In this document: piece after piece, positions 1-9,452 of the stretch
Position numbering within the stretch: position 1 is the first letter of the stretch
Layout: every line of letters starts with the position of its first letter
Assembly: GCF_030646845.1 (NCBI RefSeq)
Contig: NZ_JAUSLE010000007.1
Coordinates: 62,001-126,000 of the forward strand
Source of the DNA: Rhodoferax sp.
GTDB lineage: Bacteria > Pseudomonadota > Gammaproteobacteria > Burkholderiales > Burkholderiaceae_C
DNA length: 64,000 bases
Direction: 5' to 3'
Position numbers and translations under genes: made by a program
The notes under the pieces: generated by a model
The model's database searches: none
Seen by the model: the letters and a program-made list of their open reading frames with translations, nothing else
What the model was told of the DNA's origin: nothing

Positions 1-1542
1 CCAGGCGGCCCGCGCGGCATCGGCCAGCTGCTCGCGCGATGGCAGCCCGAGCAGCGCGCGCTGGGCCGGGGTCCACATGCCGGGCGGCTCGGGCGACAGG
101 GGCAATCGAATTTCGTCACAGCCGGGGAACACCACGGCCGCCAAGGGACGGCCCAGCACTTGGCTCAAGGGCAGAATGACCACCTGCGCGTGCGCCGGGT
201 GTTCCGGAGAGAAACTCGCCCCTTCCATCGTCTGACTGACCCACGCCGTGAACTCATTGAGACCCATGCGTGTGGGCACATCCAGGAACTCAAACTCGGC
301 CCCCTCACGCAGCCGCAGCGCGTCCAGCACGGCCTGCCCGGCCGGGTCCTGCAACAAGCCCGGCCATTGCCCCGCGCTTTGCAGGGCGGAGCGCAGATCC
401 GCCAGCCAGCGCGCCAGTGGCCGGCCGGCCTGCAGACTGTCGCGCAGCGGTTTCACCTGCAGCGCCACCCCATCATTGACGGGCACCGAACGCCATTCGC
501 GCACACCCATCCGGCGCCAGCTCGCCTCGGCCTGCGTCACGGCCAGTGGCTCGAACGCCGCTGAATTCTTGAGCCAGTCCAGCACCGCATCGGTGGAGGC
601 GTCCCACGCACAGGCACGCAGCAAGTTCATCAGCGAGGCGGCAGCCCGCGTGGTGGACAGCTTCCAGCCGGTTTCGTCACGCACCGCCACGCCGCACCCG
701 CCCAACATGGCGCTCACGCGACGCGTCAGCACCCGGTCCTGCGCCACCAGGGCCACCGGACCATGGCCAGCGGCCAGATGCGCCAACACACAGGCGGCAG
801 CGCGATGCGCTTCGTCTTCTGCATCCTGCGCCGTGTGCAGCGCCACCCGGGCGGCGCCACTGTCCACATCCTGCGCAGCCAGCGGCGGCACCAACGACAA
901 CACCAGCGCCCGCTCACCCAGGCGCTGCTGCAACGCAAGCGCCATCGGTTCGGCCTGGAAGCCTTCCAGCAGCACCAGCAAATCAGGCGCCGCGGAAAAA
1001 ACCGGATCAGACGGATAGCTTGAGCTTGCCGCCCATGCCAGCGCAATCTGCGCCGTCGCGGCCTCCAGCGCCAGCACGGTGGATTCCATGCCGGTGGAAA
1101 GCTCGGCAGCCAGACGCGCGCCCCAGGGGGCGCGGTCCATCGGCGCCACGGCAGCGGCGGTGCGGGCCAGGCTCCAGGCGGCTTCCATCACGCGTGCGCT
1201 GAGCACGCTCTCGTACGCCCCCAGTCCCGCGCGCGACAACAGGGAGGCGGCCGTCAGGACGTCGCGTGCGGCATCCAGCTGCATATCATCCCCGCCCGGC
1301 TCAAAGCCGCCCAGGCTACGGGTCCAGTTCATGGTGGTCTCGAACCGGGGAACAAAGTGCGCCTGCGCACCGTCTTGCCCCCTGAGCCAGGCGCTGCGGG
1401 CCTCCTGCATCAGTTGGGCATAGGGCACCAGCACCACGGTGCGCGACGGGTGCACCTCTTGGCGCGCCATCTCGGTACGGATCTGGCCCATGACCTTGTC
1501 CCATGTTGCCTGGGCAGGATGTTTTTTTGCTATTTCATCCAT
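1..1542 (-). CDS. AddB-like PD-(D/E)XK nuclease / inactivated helicase, N-terminal part (runs off left edge)
   Basis: Reading the minus strand from an ATG at 1542, the frame stays open to base 1, giving about 514 residues without a stop. Recognisable stretches include ARVALHTAQDAEDEAHRAA (the 'area' of helicase-like AddB proteins that precedes the nuclease) and VVFPGCDEIRLPLSPEPPG near the left edge, typical of the superfamily I helicase-like fold of COG3893/AddB proteins. No Walker A (GxGKT) is visible in the N-terminal part, consistent with an 'inactivated helicase'. The C-terminal nuclease domain would lie beyond the window. It is divergent from trxA, an arrangement common in Burkholderiales, where an AddA/UvrD partner usually lies next to it. 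The likely role is recombinational repair of double-strand breaks; this is inferred from the family. Confidence 0.78.
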   Translation of the reverse strand, partial: MDEIAKKHPAQATWDKVMGQIRTEMARQEVHPSRTVVLVPYAQLMQEARSAWLRGQDGAQAHFVPRFETTMNWTRSLGGFEPGGDDMQLDAARDVLTAASLLSRAGLGAYESVLSARVMEAAWSLARTAAAVAPMDRAPWGARLAAELSTGMESTVLALEAATAQIALAWAASSSYPSDPVFSAAPDLLVLLEGFQAEPMALALQQRLGERALVLSLVPPLAAQDVDSGAARVALHTAQDAEDEAHRAAACVLAHLAAGHGPVALVAQDRVLTRRVSAMLGGCGVAVRDETGWKLSTTRAAASLMNLLRACAWDASTDAVLDWLKNSAAFEPLAVTQAEASWRRMGVREWRSVPVNDGVALQVKPLRDSLQAGRPLARWLADLRSALQSAGQWPGLLQDPAGQAVLDALRLREGAEFEFLDVPTRMGLNEFTAWVSQTMEGASFSPEHPAHAQVVILPLSQVLGRPLAAVVFPGCDEIRLPLSPEPPGMWTPAQRALLGLPSREQLADAARAAW

Positions 1543-1628
1543 AGCGGATGGCCGATCGGCGAAGGGGCTTGGTTTCTGTCACAATTTCCCCACTTGACCT
1601 GTACCGACCCTCCATCAAGGAAAACTCC

Positions 1629-1961
1629 ATGGCCAGCGAACTTATCAAACATGTGTCCGACGCTTCTTTCGAGGCTGATGTGTTGCAGTCCGTCCAACCC
1701 GTTCTGGTGGACTACTGGGCCGAGTGGTGCGGTCCCTGCAAGATGATCGCGCCCATTCTGGATGAGGTGTCCGCCGCCTACGAAGGAAAACTGCAGGTTG
1801 CCAAGATGAACGTCGACGAGAACCGCGACATCCCGGCCAAATTCGGCATTCGCGGCATCCCGACGCTCATGCTGTTCAAAGGCGGCCAACTGGCTGCGAC
1901 CAAGGTCGGCGCCATGAGCAAGGCGCAGATGACCGCCTTCATCGATCAGCAACTCGCCTGA
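1629..1961 (+). CDS. trxA: Thioredoxin 1
   Basis: A 110-residue cytoplasmic disulfide reductase of normal thioredoxin length. The active site WCGPCK is at residues 33-38 and the conserved cis-proline loop GIPTLMLF follows at about residue 77. An upstream in-frame start exists at 1548, but the ATG at 1629 has an AAGGAAAA ribosome binding site and gives the standard N-terminus, so it is preferred. The gene is followed by its own intrinsic terminator before rho. It provides reducing power to ribonucleotide reductase, methionine sulfoxide reductase and similar enzymes (family knowledge). Confidence 0.97.
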   Translation: MASELIKHVSDASFEADVLQSVQPVLVDYWAEWCGPCKMIAPILDEVSAAYEGKLQVAKMNVDENRDIPAKFGIRGIPTLMLFKGGQLAATKVGAMSKAQMTAFIDQQLA

Positions 1962-1995
1962 TCAGGCCAGGTCTCCAGCCACTTGAGTTTCTCCC

Positions 1996-2029
1996 GCAGC
2001 CTTGGCAACGCTTCAAGGCTGCATTTTTT
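1996..2029 (+). terminator. Rho-independent terminator after trxA
   Basis: A perfect 9-bp inverted repeat, GCAGCCTTG (1996-2004) and CAAGGCTGC (2014-2022), is followed by A then six T. It separates trxA from rho. Confidence 0.88.
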
Positions 2030-2031
2030 CC

Positions 2032-2040
2032 TGTCATAAT
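2032..2040 (+). promoter_or_regulatory. Candidate extended -10 promoter for rho
   Basis: TGTCATAAT lies directly after the trxA terminator, matching an extended -10 (TGn plus CATAAT). No good -35 is seen at the usual spacing. Because transcription from trxA should stop just upstream, rho needs its own promoter here. Confidence 0.4.
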
Positions 2041-2052
2041 CCGCTCAGTTCA

Positions 2053-2073
2053 CCAACTCCGACCCCGAGTTGG
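2053..2073 (+). promoter_or_regulatory. Hairpin in the rho leader
   Basis: CCAACTC (2053-2059) and GAGTTGG (2067-2073) form a 7-bp stem with a 7-nt loop in the roughly 130-nt leader of rho. Rho genes are commonly autoregulated in their leaders; whether this hairpin takes part is inference. Confidence 0.4.
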
Positions 2074-2172
2074 TTCGAGTTCCCGGTTTAGAACCTTGAG
2101 GTTGTGGACACCCATCCGCCTCACCCCAAACCTCCCCCTGTATTTCGTTCAACTCCCTTATTGGGCCATTCC

Positions 2173-3435
2173 ATGCACTTAAACGAACTCAAGGCACTGC
2201 ACGTGTCGGAAGTCCTCAAGCAAGCCGAAGAGCTTGAGATTGAAAACACCGGCCGCATGCGCAAGCAGGAGCTGATGTTCGCGATCATCAAGAAGCGCGC
2301 GCGCACTGGTGAACAGATCATTGCCGATGGCGTGCTGGAAATCCTGCCCGATGGCTTCGGCTTCCTGCGCAGCCCCGACACCAGCTACACCGCCAGCACC
2401 GACGACATCTACATCAGCCCCAGCCAGGTCCGTCGCTTCAACCTGCACACCGGCGACATGATTGAAGGCGAAGTGCGCACTCCCAAAGATGGCGAGCGTT
2501 ACTTTGCCCTGAACAAGCTGGACAAGGTCAACGGTGGCGGACCAGAAGAGAACAAGCACAAGGTGATGTTCGAAAATCTGACGCCTCTGTTCCCCAAAGT
2601 CCAGATGAAGCTCGAACAGGACATCAAGACTGACGAGAACATCACCGGGCGCATCATCGACATCATCGCCCCCATCGGCAAGGGCCAGCGCGCCCTGCTG
2701 GTAGCACCCCCGAAGAGCGGCAAGACGGTGATGATGCAGCACATTGCCCATGCCATCAGCGCCAACTACCCGGACATCCACATGATGGTGCTGCTGGTGG
2801 ACGAGCGGCCCGAAGAAGTGACTGAAATGCAGCGCACCGTGAAGGGCGAGGTGATTGCCTCCACCTTTGATGAGCCCGCCGCCCGTCACGTGCACGTGGC
2901 CGAGATGGTGATCGAGCGCGCCAAGCGCCTGGTCGAGCTGAAAAAAGACGTGGTGATCCTGCTGGACTCCATCACGCGCCTGGCACGTGCCTACAACAAC
3001 GTCGTGCCTTCCTCCGGCAAGGTGCTGACCGGAGGTGTGGACTCCAATGCCCTGCAGCGCCCCAAGCGCTTCCTGGGCGCGGCGCGCAATGTGGAGGAAG
3101 GCGGCTCGCTGACCATCATCGCCACGGCACTGATCGATACCGGCAGCCGCATGGACGAGGTGATTTTTGAGGAATTCAAGGGCACCGGCAACAGTGAGAT
3201 CCACCTGGACCGCCGCCTGTACGAGAAACGCGTGTTTCCATCCATCCAGCTCAACCGCAGCGGCACCCGCCGCGAAGAACTGCTGCTGGCCCCCGAAATT
3301 CTGCAGAAAACCCGCATTTTGCGCCAGTTTCTGTACAACATGGACGAGATCGAGTCCATGGAGATGGTGCTCAAGCAAATGCGAGCTACCAAGAACAACA
3401 GCGAGTTCTTCGACATGATGCGTCGGGGCGGCTAA
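2173..3435 (+). CDS. rho: Transcription termination factor Rho
   Basis: A 420-residue hexameric RNA-dependent ATPase/translocase, matching the E. coli length (419). The N-terminal RNA-binding region contains GFGFLRS. The P-loop is APPKSGKT, followed by VDERPEEV and [13 protein letters not shown]; a downstream [11 protein letters not shown] segment is typical of the R-loop area. A GTG at 2104 in the same frame would add 23 residues, but the ATG at 2173 (MHLNELKAL) is the family start. It terminates untranslated transcripts and is essential in most proteobacteria. The long antisense ORF over this gene is a shadow. Confidence 0.97.
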   Translation: MHLNELKALHVSEVLKQAEELEIENTGRMRKQELMFAIIKKRARTGEQIIADGVLEILPDGFGFLRSPDTSYTASTDDIYISPSQVRRFNLHTGDMIEGEVRTPKDGERYFALNKLDKVNGGGPEENKHKVMFENLTPLFPKVQMKLEQDIKTDENITGRIIDIIAPIGKGQRALLVAPPKSGKTVMMQHIAHAISANYPDIHMMVLLVDERPEEVTEMQRTVKGEVIASTFDEPAARHVHVAEMVIERAKRLVELKKDVVILLDSITRLARAYNNVVPSSGKVLTGGVDSNALQRPKRFLGAARNVEEGGSLTIIATALIDTGSRMDEVIFEEFKGTGNSEIHLDRRLYEKRVFPSIQLNRSGTRREELLLAPEILQKTRILRQFLYNMDEIESMEMVLKQMRATKNNSEFFDMMRRGG

Positions 3436-3437
3436 GC

Positions 3438-3443
3438 TATAAT
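3438..3443 (+). promoter_or_regulatory. Candidate -10 of the rpmE promoter
   Basis: A perfect TATAAT begins just after the rho stop codon, about 93 nt before the L31 start. No convincing -35 is seen, so the assignment is tentative. Confidence 0.4.
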
Positions 3444-3535
3444 TTATGGTTTTACGCGACAAGTACGCCGGGCTTTGAATTGCACAATGGTTTGTGCAAG
3501 GGCCTGACGCGGCTAGCGCAACTGATGGAGAAGAT

Positions 3536-3820
3536 ATGAAAGAAGGCATTCACCCCAATTACCGCGAAGTTTGTTTCCAGGACATGTCCAATGGTTTCAA
3601 ATTCGTGACCCGCTCTTGCGCCAGCGCCAAAGAGATGATCAAGATGGAAGACGGCCGTGAGCTGCCTTTGTACAAGCTGGATACCACCAGCGAGTCCCAT
3701 CCTTTCTACACCGGCACACAAAAATCCGTGGACAACATGGGTGGCCGTGTCGAGCGCTTCCGCAACCGTTTCGGCAAGACCAAAGCAGCCGAGACAGCAG
3801 CACCAGCCGCCGCCGAATAA
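3536..3820 (+). CDS. rpmE2: 50S ribosomal protein L31, type B
   Basis: A 94-residue ribosomal protein beginning [12 protein letters not shown], with the L31 signature SHPFYTG and a C-terminal [12 protein letters not shown]. It lacks the CxC/CxxC zinc ligands of type A L31 and carries the internal insertion ([20 protein letters not shown]) of zinc-free type B proteins. The last ~15 residues are Ala-rich, a common Burkholderiales extension. The ATG at 3536 has GGAGA just upstream; a longer in-frame start at 3494 is not needed. Followed by an intrinsic terminator. Confidence 0.93.
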   Translation: MKEGIHPNYREVCFQDMSNGFKFVTRSCASAKEMIKMEDGRELPLYKLDTTSESHPFYTGTQKSVDNMGGRVERFRNRFGKTKAAETAAPAAAE

Positions 3821-3841
3821 ACTGGCCGACGCTTCGTGTCC

Positions 3842-3875
3842 AAAAGGCAGCCCGGGTTACCGCGCTGCCTTTTTT
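3842..3875 (+). terminator. Rho-independent terminator after rpmE
   Basis: GGCAGC (3846-3851) pairs with GCTGCC (3864-3869), flanked by AAAA upstream and six T downstream. Confidence 0.85.
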
Positions 3876-3928
3876 CATACCGATCCAGCATGACGGCCAG
3901 CGTTCCTTGTTCCCTCTAGCGCCACAGC

Positions 3929-5644
3929 GTGAATAAACCCACCCCCGCCATCGTTGCCCAAGGAGCCGTGCGCCGCTTGCCGCGGACCGCACTGCTGTTG
4001 CTCTGCATCGCCTACGTGCTGCCGGGCTTCCTGGGCCGCGAGCCGTGGAAAAGTGCCGACATGACGGCATTTGGCTATATGGCCGAACTGGCGCGGGGTG
4101 CAACAGCGTGGCTGTCGCCGCGGCTGGTGGGATTGCCGCCCGACGTGGATGCGCTGCTTCCCTATTGGCTTGGCGCCTGGGCCATGCAAATCGCACCGGC
4201 GTGGATAGCGCCTGACTTCGCGGCGCGCATCCCTTTTGGCATTCTGCTGACACTGGCCCTATTGGCCACCTGGTACGGCACGTACTACCTGGCACGCAAT
4301 CCAGAGGCGCAACCTGTGGCGTTTGCGTTCGGCGGGGAGGCCTTGCCGCCTGACTATGCGAGGGCCATGGCAGACGGTGGCCTGCTGGCATTCATTGCCT
4401 GCCTGGGTCTGGCCCAGTTGTCCCACGAAACCACGCCAGCCCTGGCTCAACTTTGTTTCACCGGCCTGTTCTTCTATGCGCTCGCCGCCCTGCCCTATCG
4501 CAAGCTGGCACCCGCCATCGGTGGTGTGCTGGGGCTGACGGGATTGGCGCTGTCTGGCGCACCAGCGATCGCCACCCTGCTGGGCACGGGCGGCGCGCTG
4601 ATTCACCTGCTGGATCGCTCTCCTGAGCCTGACAACAAAAAATACCAGTTCCTGTGGGCTGCTGGCATTGCGCTCCTGACCTTGTTCGTGGCCCTTTTGG
4701 CTTCATTGCTGGATTTGTGGCGCTGGCGTATCGAACTGCCTGAGGCCAGCTGGCCAGAATGGCGCAGCCTGGGCCGCCTGCTGCTCTGGTTCACTTGGCC
4801 CGCCTGGCCGCTGGCGCTGTGGACCTTGTGGCGATGGCGCTATCAACTGGTGCGTGGCGGCGTGCCGAGCCGGCATTTGGTGCTGCCACTCTGGTTCGCC
4901 GGCGTTGCCGTGGGTGCCACACTGACCACCGGATCGGCCGATCGGTCCCTGTTGCTGGCCCTGCCCGCCATGGCGGCGCTTGCGGCATTTGCCCTGCCCA
5001 CGCTGGGACGAAGCGTGGCCGCACTGATTGACTGGTTTACGCTGATATTCTTCTCGGGCTGTGCCCTGATCATCTGGGTCATCTGGATTGCCATGCAGAC
5101 AGGCGTGCCCCAACAGCCCGCCGCCAATGTCGCGCGACTGGCACCAGGGTTTGAACCCAGCTTCTCATTGCTTCCTTTCCTGACCGCTGTTGCCGCAACG
5201 CTGGCATGGGCCTGGCTCGTGAAATGGCGTGTCGGTCGGCACCGCGCTGCAATCTGGAAAAGCCTGGTCCTGCCAGCCGGAGGGGCGGTGCTGTGCTGGC
5301 TGTTACTCATGACCGTGTGGCTGCCGCTGCTTGATTTTGCGCGTAGCTATGCGCCGCTGGTGCGTCGCACGATGATCGTCATGCAACAACAGCCATCCTG
5401 CGTTGAAGCGCACGGCCTGAGTCGCAGCCAGATCGCCGCGTTTCAATTCCATGGTCACCTTTTGATGAAACAAGCCGGTTCACAAGCCCGTTGCCCTTGG
5501 CTGATTGTGGACAAGGACGCCGCGAAAACGCTACCAGCAGCGGCAGACCGGACGCAATGGACCATGCACAGCTCGATGCGTCATCCGTCCGATCGGAACG
5601 AGGATCTGCTGATTTACAAACGGACGGCCCAAAAAGGGTCATAG
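3929..5644 (+). CDS. Polytopic membrane protein, GT-C / glycosyltransferase 39-like
   Basis: A 571-residue protein from a GTG start, with at least ten hydrophobic segments and a soluble C-terminal tail of roughly 130 residues. The N-terminal section GREPWKSAD followed by LLPYWLGAW resembles the first periplasmic loop of PMT/ArnT-type GT-C glycosyltransferases, where an acidic residue is catalytic. It could transfer a sugar or arabinose-like unit from a lipid carrier in the inner membrane, but I do not recognise a specific substrate and the match is only fold-level. It stands alone after rpmE and 70 nt before the GNAT gene. Confidence 0.75.
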   Translation: MNKPTPAIVAQGAVRRLPRTALLLLCIAYVLPGFLGREPWKSADMTAFGYMAELARGATAWLSPRLVGLPPDVDALLPYWLGAWAMQIAPAWIAPDFAARIPFGILLTLALLATWYGTYYLARNPEAQPVAFAFGGEALPPDYARAMADGGLLAFIACLGLAQLSHETTPALAQLCFTGLFFYALAALPYRKLAPAIGGVLGLTGLALSGAPAIATLLGTGGALIHLLDRSPEPDNKKYQFLWAAGIALLTLFVALLASLLDLWRWRIELPEASWPEWRSLGRLLLWFTWPAWPLALWTLWRWRYQLVRGGVPSRHLVLPLWFAGVAVGATLTTGSADRSLLLALPAMAALAAFALPTLGRSVAALIDWFTLIFFSGCALIIWVIWIAMQTGVPQQPAANVARLAPGFEPSFSLLPFLTAVAATLAWAWLVKWRVGRHRAAIWKSLVLPAGGAVLCWLLLMTVWLPLLDFARSYAPLVRRTMIVMQQQPSCVEAHGLSRSQIAAFQFHGHLLMKQAGSQARCPWLIVDKDAAKTLPAAADRTQWTMHSSMRHPSDRNEDLLIYKRTAQKGS

Positions 5645-5717
5645 GAAGCGCTGCGAACCAACCGGACGCTTTGTAGGGGATCGCTTGGGCCAAATGTGGC
5701 AAGCTCATAATGTCTCG

Positions 5718-6392
5718 ATGACCAAGCTTCTCGTCCGCCCAACCGAACCATCCGACATTGACGCCTTGCTGCAACTGCAGGCGCACGTCTATCCGACGAT
5801 TTCCCCCTGGAAACGCGATCAGTTGCTACATCAGCTGGAGGTTTTTCCCGAAGGACAACTCGTCGCAGTCTTGGGGGGAAGGCTCGTGGGTTGTGCAAGC
5901 TCACTTGTCGTTCTGTGGGATGAATGGGCCGATGAGCATACCTGGAAGCAGATCACAGCCTCAGGCACATTTAACACACACAACCCGGCAGGATTCACCC
6001 TCTATGGCGCCGAGGTTTTTGTCGATCCACGACTGCGTGGCAAGCGCTTGGGGCACGCCCTTTACGAAGGCCGACGGAAAATATGCAAGAAACTGAATCT
6101 GCGCCGGATCATCGCCTGCGGACGACTGCCGGGTTATCACGCGGTGTCTCAAAAGATGTCCGTGGAACTCTATGCAAAGAAGATATTGTGGGGCGATCTT
6201 TTTGACCCGGTACTGAGCTTTCAATTGCGGGAGGGCTTTCGCTACTGTGGAATCATGAGCGACTACTTGCCTGAAGACCGCGAGTCGTGCGGCTACGCAT
6301 CGCTGATTGTCTGGATCAATCCGGACTATGACCCGGGGCAGCCTACCGCCTTGCAGCGCGCTGCCCAGATCTTGACGGAACCGACACAATGA
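5718..6392 (+). CDS. GNAT-family N-acetyltransferase paired with a nitrilase
   Basis: About 224 residues from the ATG at 5718. An upstream TTG at 5685 with AGGGGA before it, or the ATG at 5694, would add up to 11 residues and cannot be excluded. The acetyl-CoA-binding segment VDPRLRGKRLGHALYEGRR matches the GNAT motif A (R/Q-x-x-G-x-G/A). The sequence resembles the N-terminal half of Bacillus YhcX-type proteins, in which GNAT and nitrilase domains are fused. It overlaps the nitrilase gene by four bases (ATGA), implying translational coupling. The substrate is unknown. Confidence 0.85.
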   Translation: MTKLLVRPTEPSDIDALLQLQAHVYPTISPWKRDQLLHQLEVFPEGQLVAVLGGRLVGCASSLVVLWDEWADEHTWKQITASGTFNTHNPAGFTLYGAEVFVDPRLRGKRLGHALYEGRRKICKKLNLRRIIACGRLPGYHAVSQKMSVELYAKKILWGDLFDPVLSFQLREGFRYCGIMSDYLPEDRESCGYASLIVWINPDYDPGQPTALQRAAQILTEPTQ

Positions 6393-7309
6393 GCACCACC
6401 AACCTCGCGGGGGAACCTGCGCACAAACCCAAACAGACAACCGTGCGCATTGCTGCGGTGCAGTACCTGTTACGCGCCATCAATGACTGGGATGGTTTCG
6501 AAAATCAGGTCCGCTTTGTCATGAAGGCGGCCGGAGACTATAAGCCCCAGTTCGTGATGTTTCCGGAGATCTTCACGACCCAACTGCTGTCGTTCATGGA
6601 TACCAGCGATTTGGGGCGCGCCGTACGCAACATGGATGATTACACTGCTCGCTACGTCGCGCTTTTTCGTGAGCTCGCGACCCATTGGAACGTTCATATC
6701 GTTGGAGGAAGTCATCCCACGATCACCGATGGAAAACTGATGAATACCGCCTACCTGTTCACACCAGAGGGTAAGGTTTTCACCCAGGACAAGATCCACC
6801 TGACCCGCTGGGAAAAGGAAAAGTGGAAGGGTGATCCCGGCCAGCACCTGAAAGTGTTTGACACGCCATATGGCCGTATCAGCATCCTGATCTGTTACGA
6901 CATCGAGTTTCCGGAACTGTCGCGCATGGTGTGTCAGCAGGGTGCCGACATCCTGTTCGTTCCCTCGTGTACCGACGACCGGCAGGGTTTCTGGCGGGTA
7001 CGCTACTGCTGCCATGCCCGGGCCATCGAGAATCAAGTCTACGTTGCCGTCACGGGAACTGTCGGCAACCTTGCGGTCGAAGGGCTCGGTCTGCATTTTG
7101 GGCAAGCGGCGATCATCACGCCGTCTGATTTCCCGTTCGCCCGCGATGGCATCGCGGCCGAGGGGGTCGCGAACATGGAGCAGATCGTCATTGCCGATGT
7201 CGACCTGGGCAAGCTCGTAAGCAACCGCGTCAATGGCACCACCATTCCCCTGTATGACAAGCGGATCGATGTCTATGACAACTCCGTTGAAATAGTGTCT
7301 ACCCGTTGA
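6389..7309 (+). CDS. Carbon-nitrogen hydrolase (nitrilase superfamily)
   Basis: A 306-residue member of the nitrilase/amidase superfamily. The catalytic triad is visible: Glu60 (FPEIFT), Lys135 (DKIHLTRWE) and Cys169 (LICYDIEFPE). Such enzymes hydrolyse amides or carbamoyl groups, often on acylated amines, which would fit a partner acetyltransferase. It overlaps the GNAT gene by ATGA upstream and overlaps the convergent phoR by 11 bases at its 3' end. The substrate is not predictable from sequence. Confidence 0.92.
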   Translation: MSTTNLAGEPAHKPKQTTVRIAAVQYLLRAINDWDGFENQVRFVMKAAGDYKPQFVMFPEIFTTQLLSFMDTSDLGRAVRNMDDYTARYVALFRELATHWNVHIVGGSHPTITDGKLMNTAYLFTPEGKVFTQDKIHLTRWEKEKWKGDPGQHLKVFDTPYGRISILICYDIEFPELSRMVCQQGADILFVPSCTDDRQGFWRVRYCCHARAIENQVYVAVTGTVGNLAVEGLGLHFGQAAIITPSDFPFARDGIAAEGVANMEQIVIADVDLGKLVSNRVNGTTIPLYDKRIDVYDNSVEIVSTR

Positions 7310-8672
7310 TCCCAACGACGGCAGTTCGACCAGTCGATGTGCGCTCAGACCGCACCCGGTTTGCCGGAAAAATGATCGTAAAAACAGAACCTTTGCCAGG
7401 CGCGCTTTCAATTTTCAGTTCGGCGCCATGGCGTTGCGCTACATGCTTGACAATGGCCAAACCGAGACCGGTGCCGCCGGTATCCCGCGAACGGCTGCGG
7501 TCGACCCGGTAAAAACGCTCCGTCAGGCGTGGGATATGTTCGGGGGCGATGCCGGGGCCCGTGTCCTGAACTGAAAATTCGGCCCGGCCGTCCGGCAACA
7601 AGAACGCGCGCACGCGAATTTCACCTCCTGGCGGCGTGTAACGAATGGCATTGCTCACCAGATTACTCATCGCGCTGAGGAGTTCGTTGGGGGCCCCGGC
7701 AATGTCGCCCGCCAGCAAGGAGACAAATTCAAGGTGATGCAAACGATCCGACGACGGGTTCAACACCGCAGTCAATGCATGTGCGTCCTGCTCCAGCTGG
7801 CGCATGAGAGCCGGCATCGACATCCAGTCCGAAGCGCCCGGCGGCGGGCTGCCCTCAAGGCGCGAGAGTGTGAGCAGATCATTGACGAGCGTCTGCATGC
7901 GCTGCGCCTGCTGGGCCATCAAGGCCAAATAGCGTTCGCGCTCCTCATCAGTCAAGGGCAAGGTCTGCAGCGTCTCAACAAACCCGCCCAGCACGGTCAA
8001 CGGTGTGCGAATTTCATGCGAAACGTTGGCAACAAAATCACGCCGCATGGCTTCAGCCTGCTCCAGTGCCGTGACATCGCGTGACAGCAACAGCAGCCGC
8101 CCCTCACCATAGCGGTGAAGATGGACCGAAAGCTTGACCGGCCTCGCGGGCGTACTCTCCCGACCCTGCATGATGAGTTCACCCCGGTAGTCGTGGCCTG
8201 CAAAATAGGCTGCAAAACCGGGGTCCCGGACCAGATTGCCAAAATGCTGGAGCACGTCTCGCTGAGCATCAAGGCCAAAGTGCGTGGCCGCCATCTGGTT
8301 GAACCACTCAATCTGCCCCTGCGCATCCAGTAGCACCACACCATTGGGCGAGGCCTGAAATGCAGCCAGAAATTCCTGCAGGCGATTCTCGCTTTCACGC
8401 GTCATTTGCTCCCTGGCTCGAATCAGGCGCCGGGCACGGTCACAGACCTCTCCCCACAAGCCAGTGGTCAATGCCACGTCGGAAACATCTCCCGCGCGCA
8501 GCCAGCGCAACAGGCGCAGGCCCCGGGACAGGTCAATCAGGAACCAGCCCGTCGCACCCAGCACAACGCCCGCCAGCGCACCGGCCACACCCCTGACGGG
8601 AAACGTCAAATACCAACCCGCGAGCCCTCCCACCAGTTGGCACGCGAAAAATGAAATGAACCGCCAGAACAT
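7299..8672 (-). CDS. phoR: Phosphate regulon sensor histidine kinase
   Basis: 457 residues. Two N-terminal membrane segments (about 5-25 and 28-48) have no sizeable periplasmic loop, as in PhoR. A PAS domain (about 98-195) contains GVVLLDAQGQIEWFN. The H-box FVANVSHEIRTPL puts the phosphorylated histidine at residue 219. The HATPase domain shows the N box (SNLVSNAIRYTPPGG), DTGPGIAPEH and GTGLGLAIVKH. It is the last gene of the pst-pho block; 57 nt separate it from phoB. It phosphorylates PhoB when phosphate is scarce, signalling through PstSCAB and PhoU. Confidence 0.95.
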   Translation of the reverse strand: MFWRFISFFACQLVGGLAGWYLTFPVRGVAGALAGVVLGATGWFLIDLSRGLRLLRWLRAGDVSDVALTTGLWGEVCDRARRLIRAREQMTRESENRLQEFLAAFQASPNGVVLLDAQGQIEWFNQMAATHFGLDAQRDVLQHFGNLVRDPGFAAYFAGHDYRGELIMQGRESTPARPVKLSVHLHRYGEGRLLLLSRDVTALEQAEAMRRDFVANVSHEIRTPLTVLGGFVETLQTLPLTDEERERYLALMAQQAQRMQTLVNDLLTLSRLEGSPPPGASDWMSMPALMRQLEQDAHALTAVLNPSSDRLHHLEFVSLLAGDIAGAPNELLSAMSNLVSNAIRYTPPGGEIRVRAFLLPDGRAEFSVQDTGPGIAPEHIPRLTERFYRVDRSRSRDTGGTGLGLAIVKHVAQRHGAELKIESAPGKGSVFTIIFPANRVRSERTSTGRTAVVGING

Positions 8673-8729
8673 GATCAGCTCAGCGCTTCAGGCAAATGGC
8701 GGTCAGGCAGGTAGGCAGGGGTGCTTCGA

Positions 8730-9452
8730 TCAAGCGCCGGCCTGCGAAGATGTCGCCAGCGCCACATGAGCTGTCAGGCGATAGCCCGCGCCACGCACCG
8801 TTTCTATCATCTGACCCGCATTGGCGCCCAAAGCTTCCCGCAGACGTTTGACGTGAACGTCAACGGTGCGTTCTTCGATGAACACATGGTCACCCCATAC
8901 CTTGTCCAACAATTGCGAGCGGCTGTGAACGCGCTCGGCATGGTTCATCAAGTAGTGAAGCAGTTTGAACTCGGTCGGACCCAGCTTCAACATCTGATCA
9001 TTGAACGACACGCGATACGTCGACGCATCCAGAGACAAGGCTCCGATTGAAACAACGCCCCCCACCTGCTCGGGTGCACGCCGGCGCAGGACAGCACGCA
9101 CTCTGGCCAGCAGTTCCTTGGTGGAAAACGGCTTGACGATGTAGTCGTCGGCGCCTGCGTCCAGACCGGCGACCCGGTCCACCTCATCGCCGCGGGCGGT
9201 CAGCATGATGATGGGGACCCCTTTGGTACGCGGGTTTGTGCGCCACCGCTTGGCCAGCGACAGTCCGCTCTCGCCGGGCAACATCCAGTCCAACAGAATG
9301 ACGTCAGGCAGGACAGCATCCAGTTCGCGCTGCGCCGACGCGCTGTCCATGGCCCATGTGGGGCGAAATCCATTGTGGCGGAGGTTGACTGCAATGAGTT
9401 CGGCAATGGCCGGCTCGTCTTCCACAATCAGGACACCGGGCTGATGTCTCAT
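8730..9452 (-). CDS. phoB: Phosphate regulon response regulator
   Basis: 240 residues of the OmpR/PhoB family. The receiver domain has the acidic pair E11/D12, phospho-acceptor Asp55 (ILLDWMLPG), Thr85 and Lys107. A winged-helix DNA-binding domain follows with LTPTEFKLLHYL-type and RTVDVHVKRLREAL recognition-helix sequences. It overlaps phoU by four bases (ATGA) and is followed by phoR. The output is activation at Pho boxes such as the one found ahead of pstS at 14037-14055. Confidence 0.96.
   Translation of the reverse strand: MRHQPGVLIVEDEPAIAELIAVNLRHNGFRPTWAMDSASAQRELDAVLPDVILLDWMLPGESGLSLAKRWRTNPRTKGVPIIMLTARGDEVDRVAGLDAGADDYIVKPFSTKELLARVRAVLRRRAPEQVGGVVSIGALSLDASTYRVSFNDQMLKLGPTEFKLLHYLMNHAERVHSRSQLLDKVWGDHVFIEERTVDVHVKRLREALGANAGQMIETVRGAGYRLTAHVALATSSQAGA

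Noticed and set aside
2179..3549. 456-codon minus-strand ORF over rho and rpmE
   Set aside because: Shadow of high-GC coding DNA; rho on the plus strand is unmistakable and the antisense protein has no family features.
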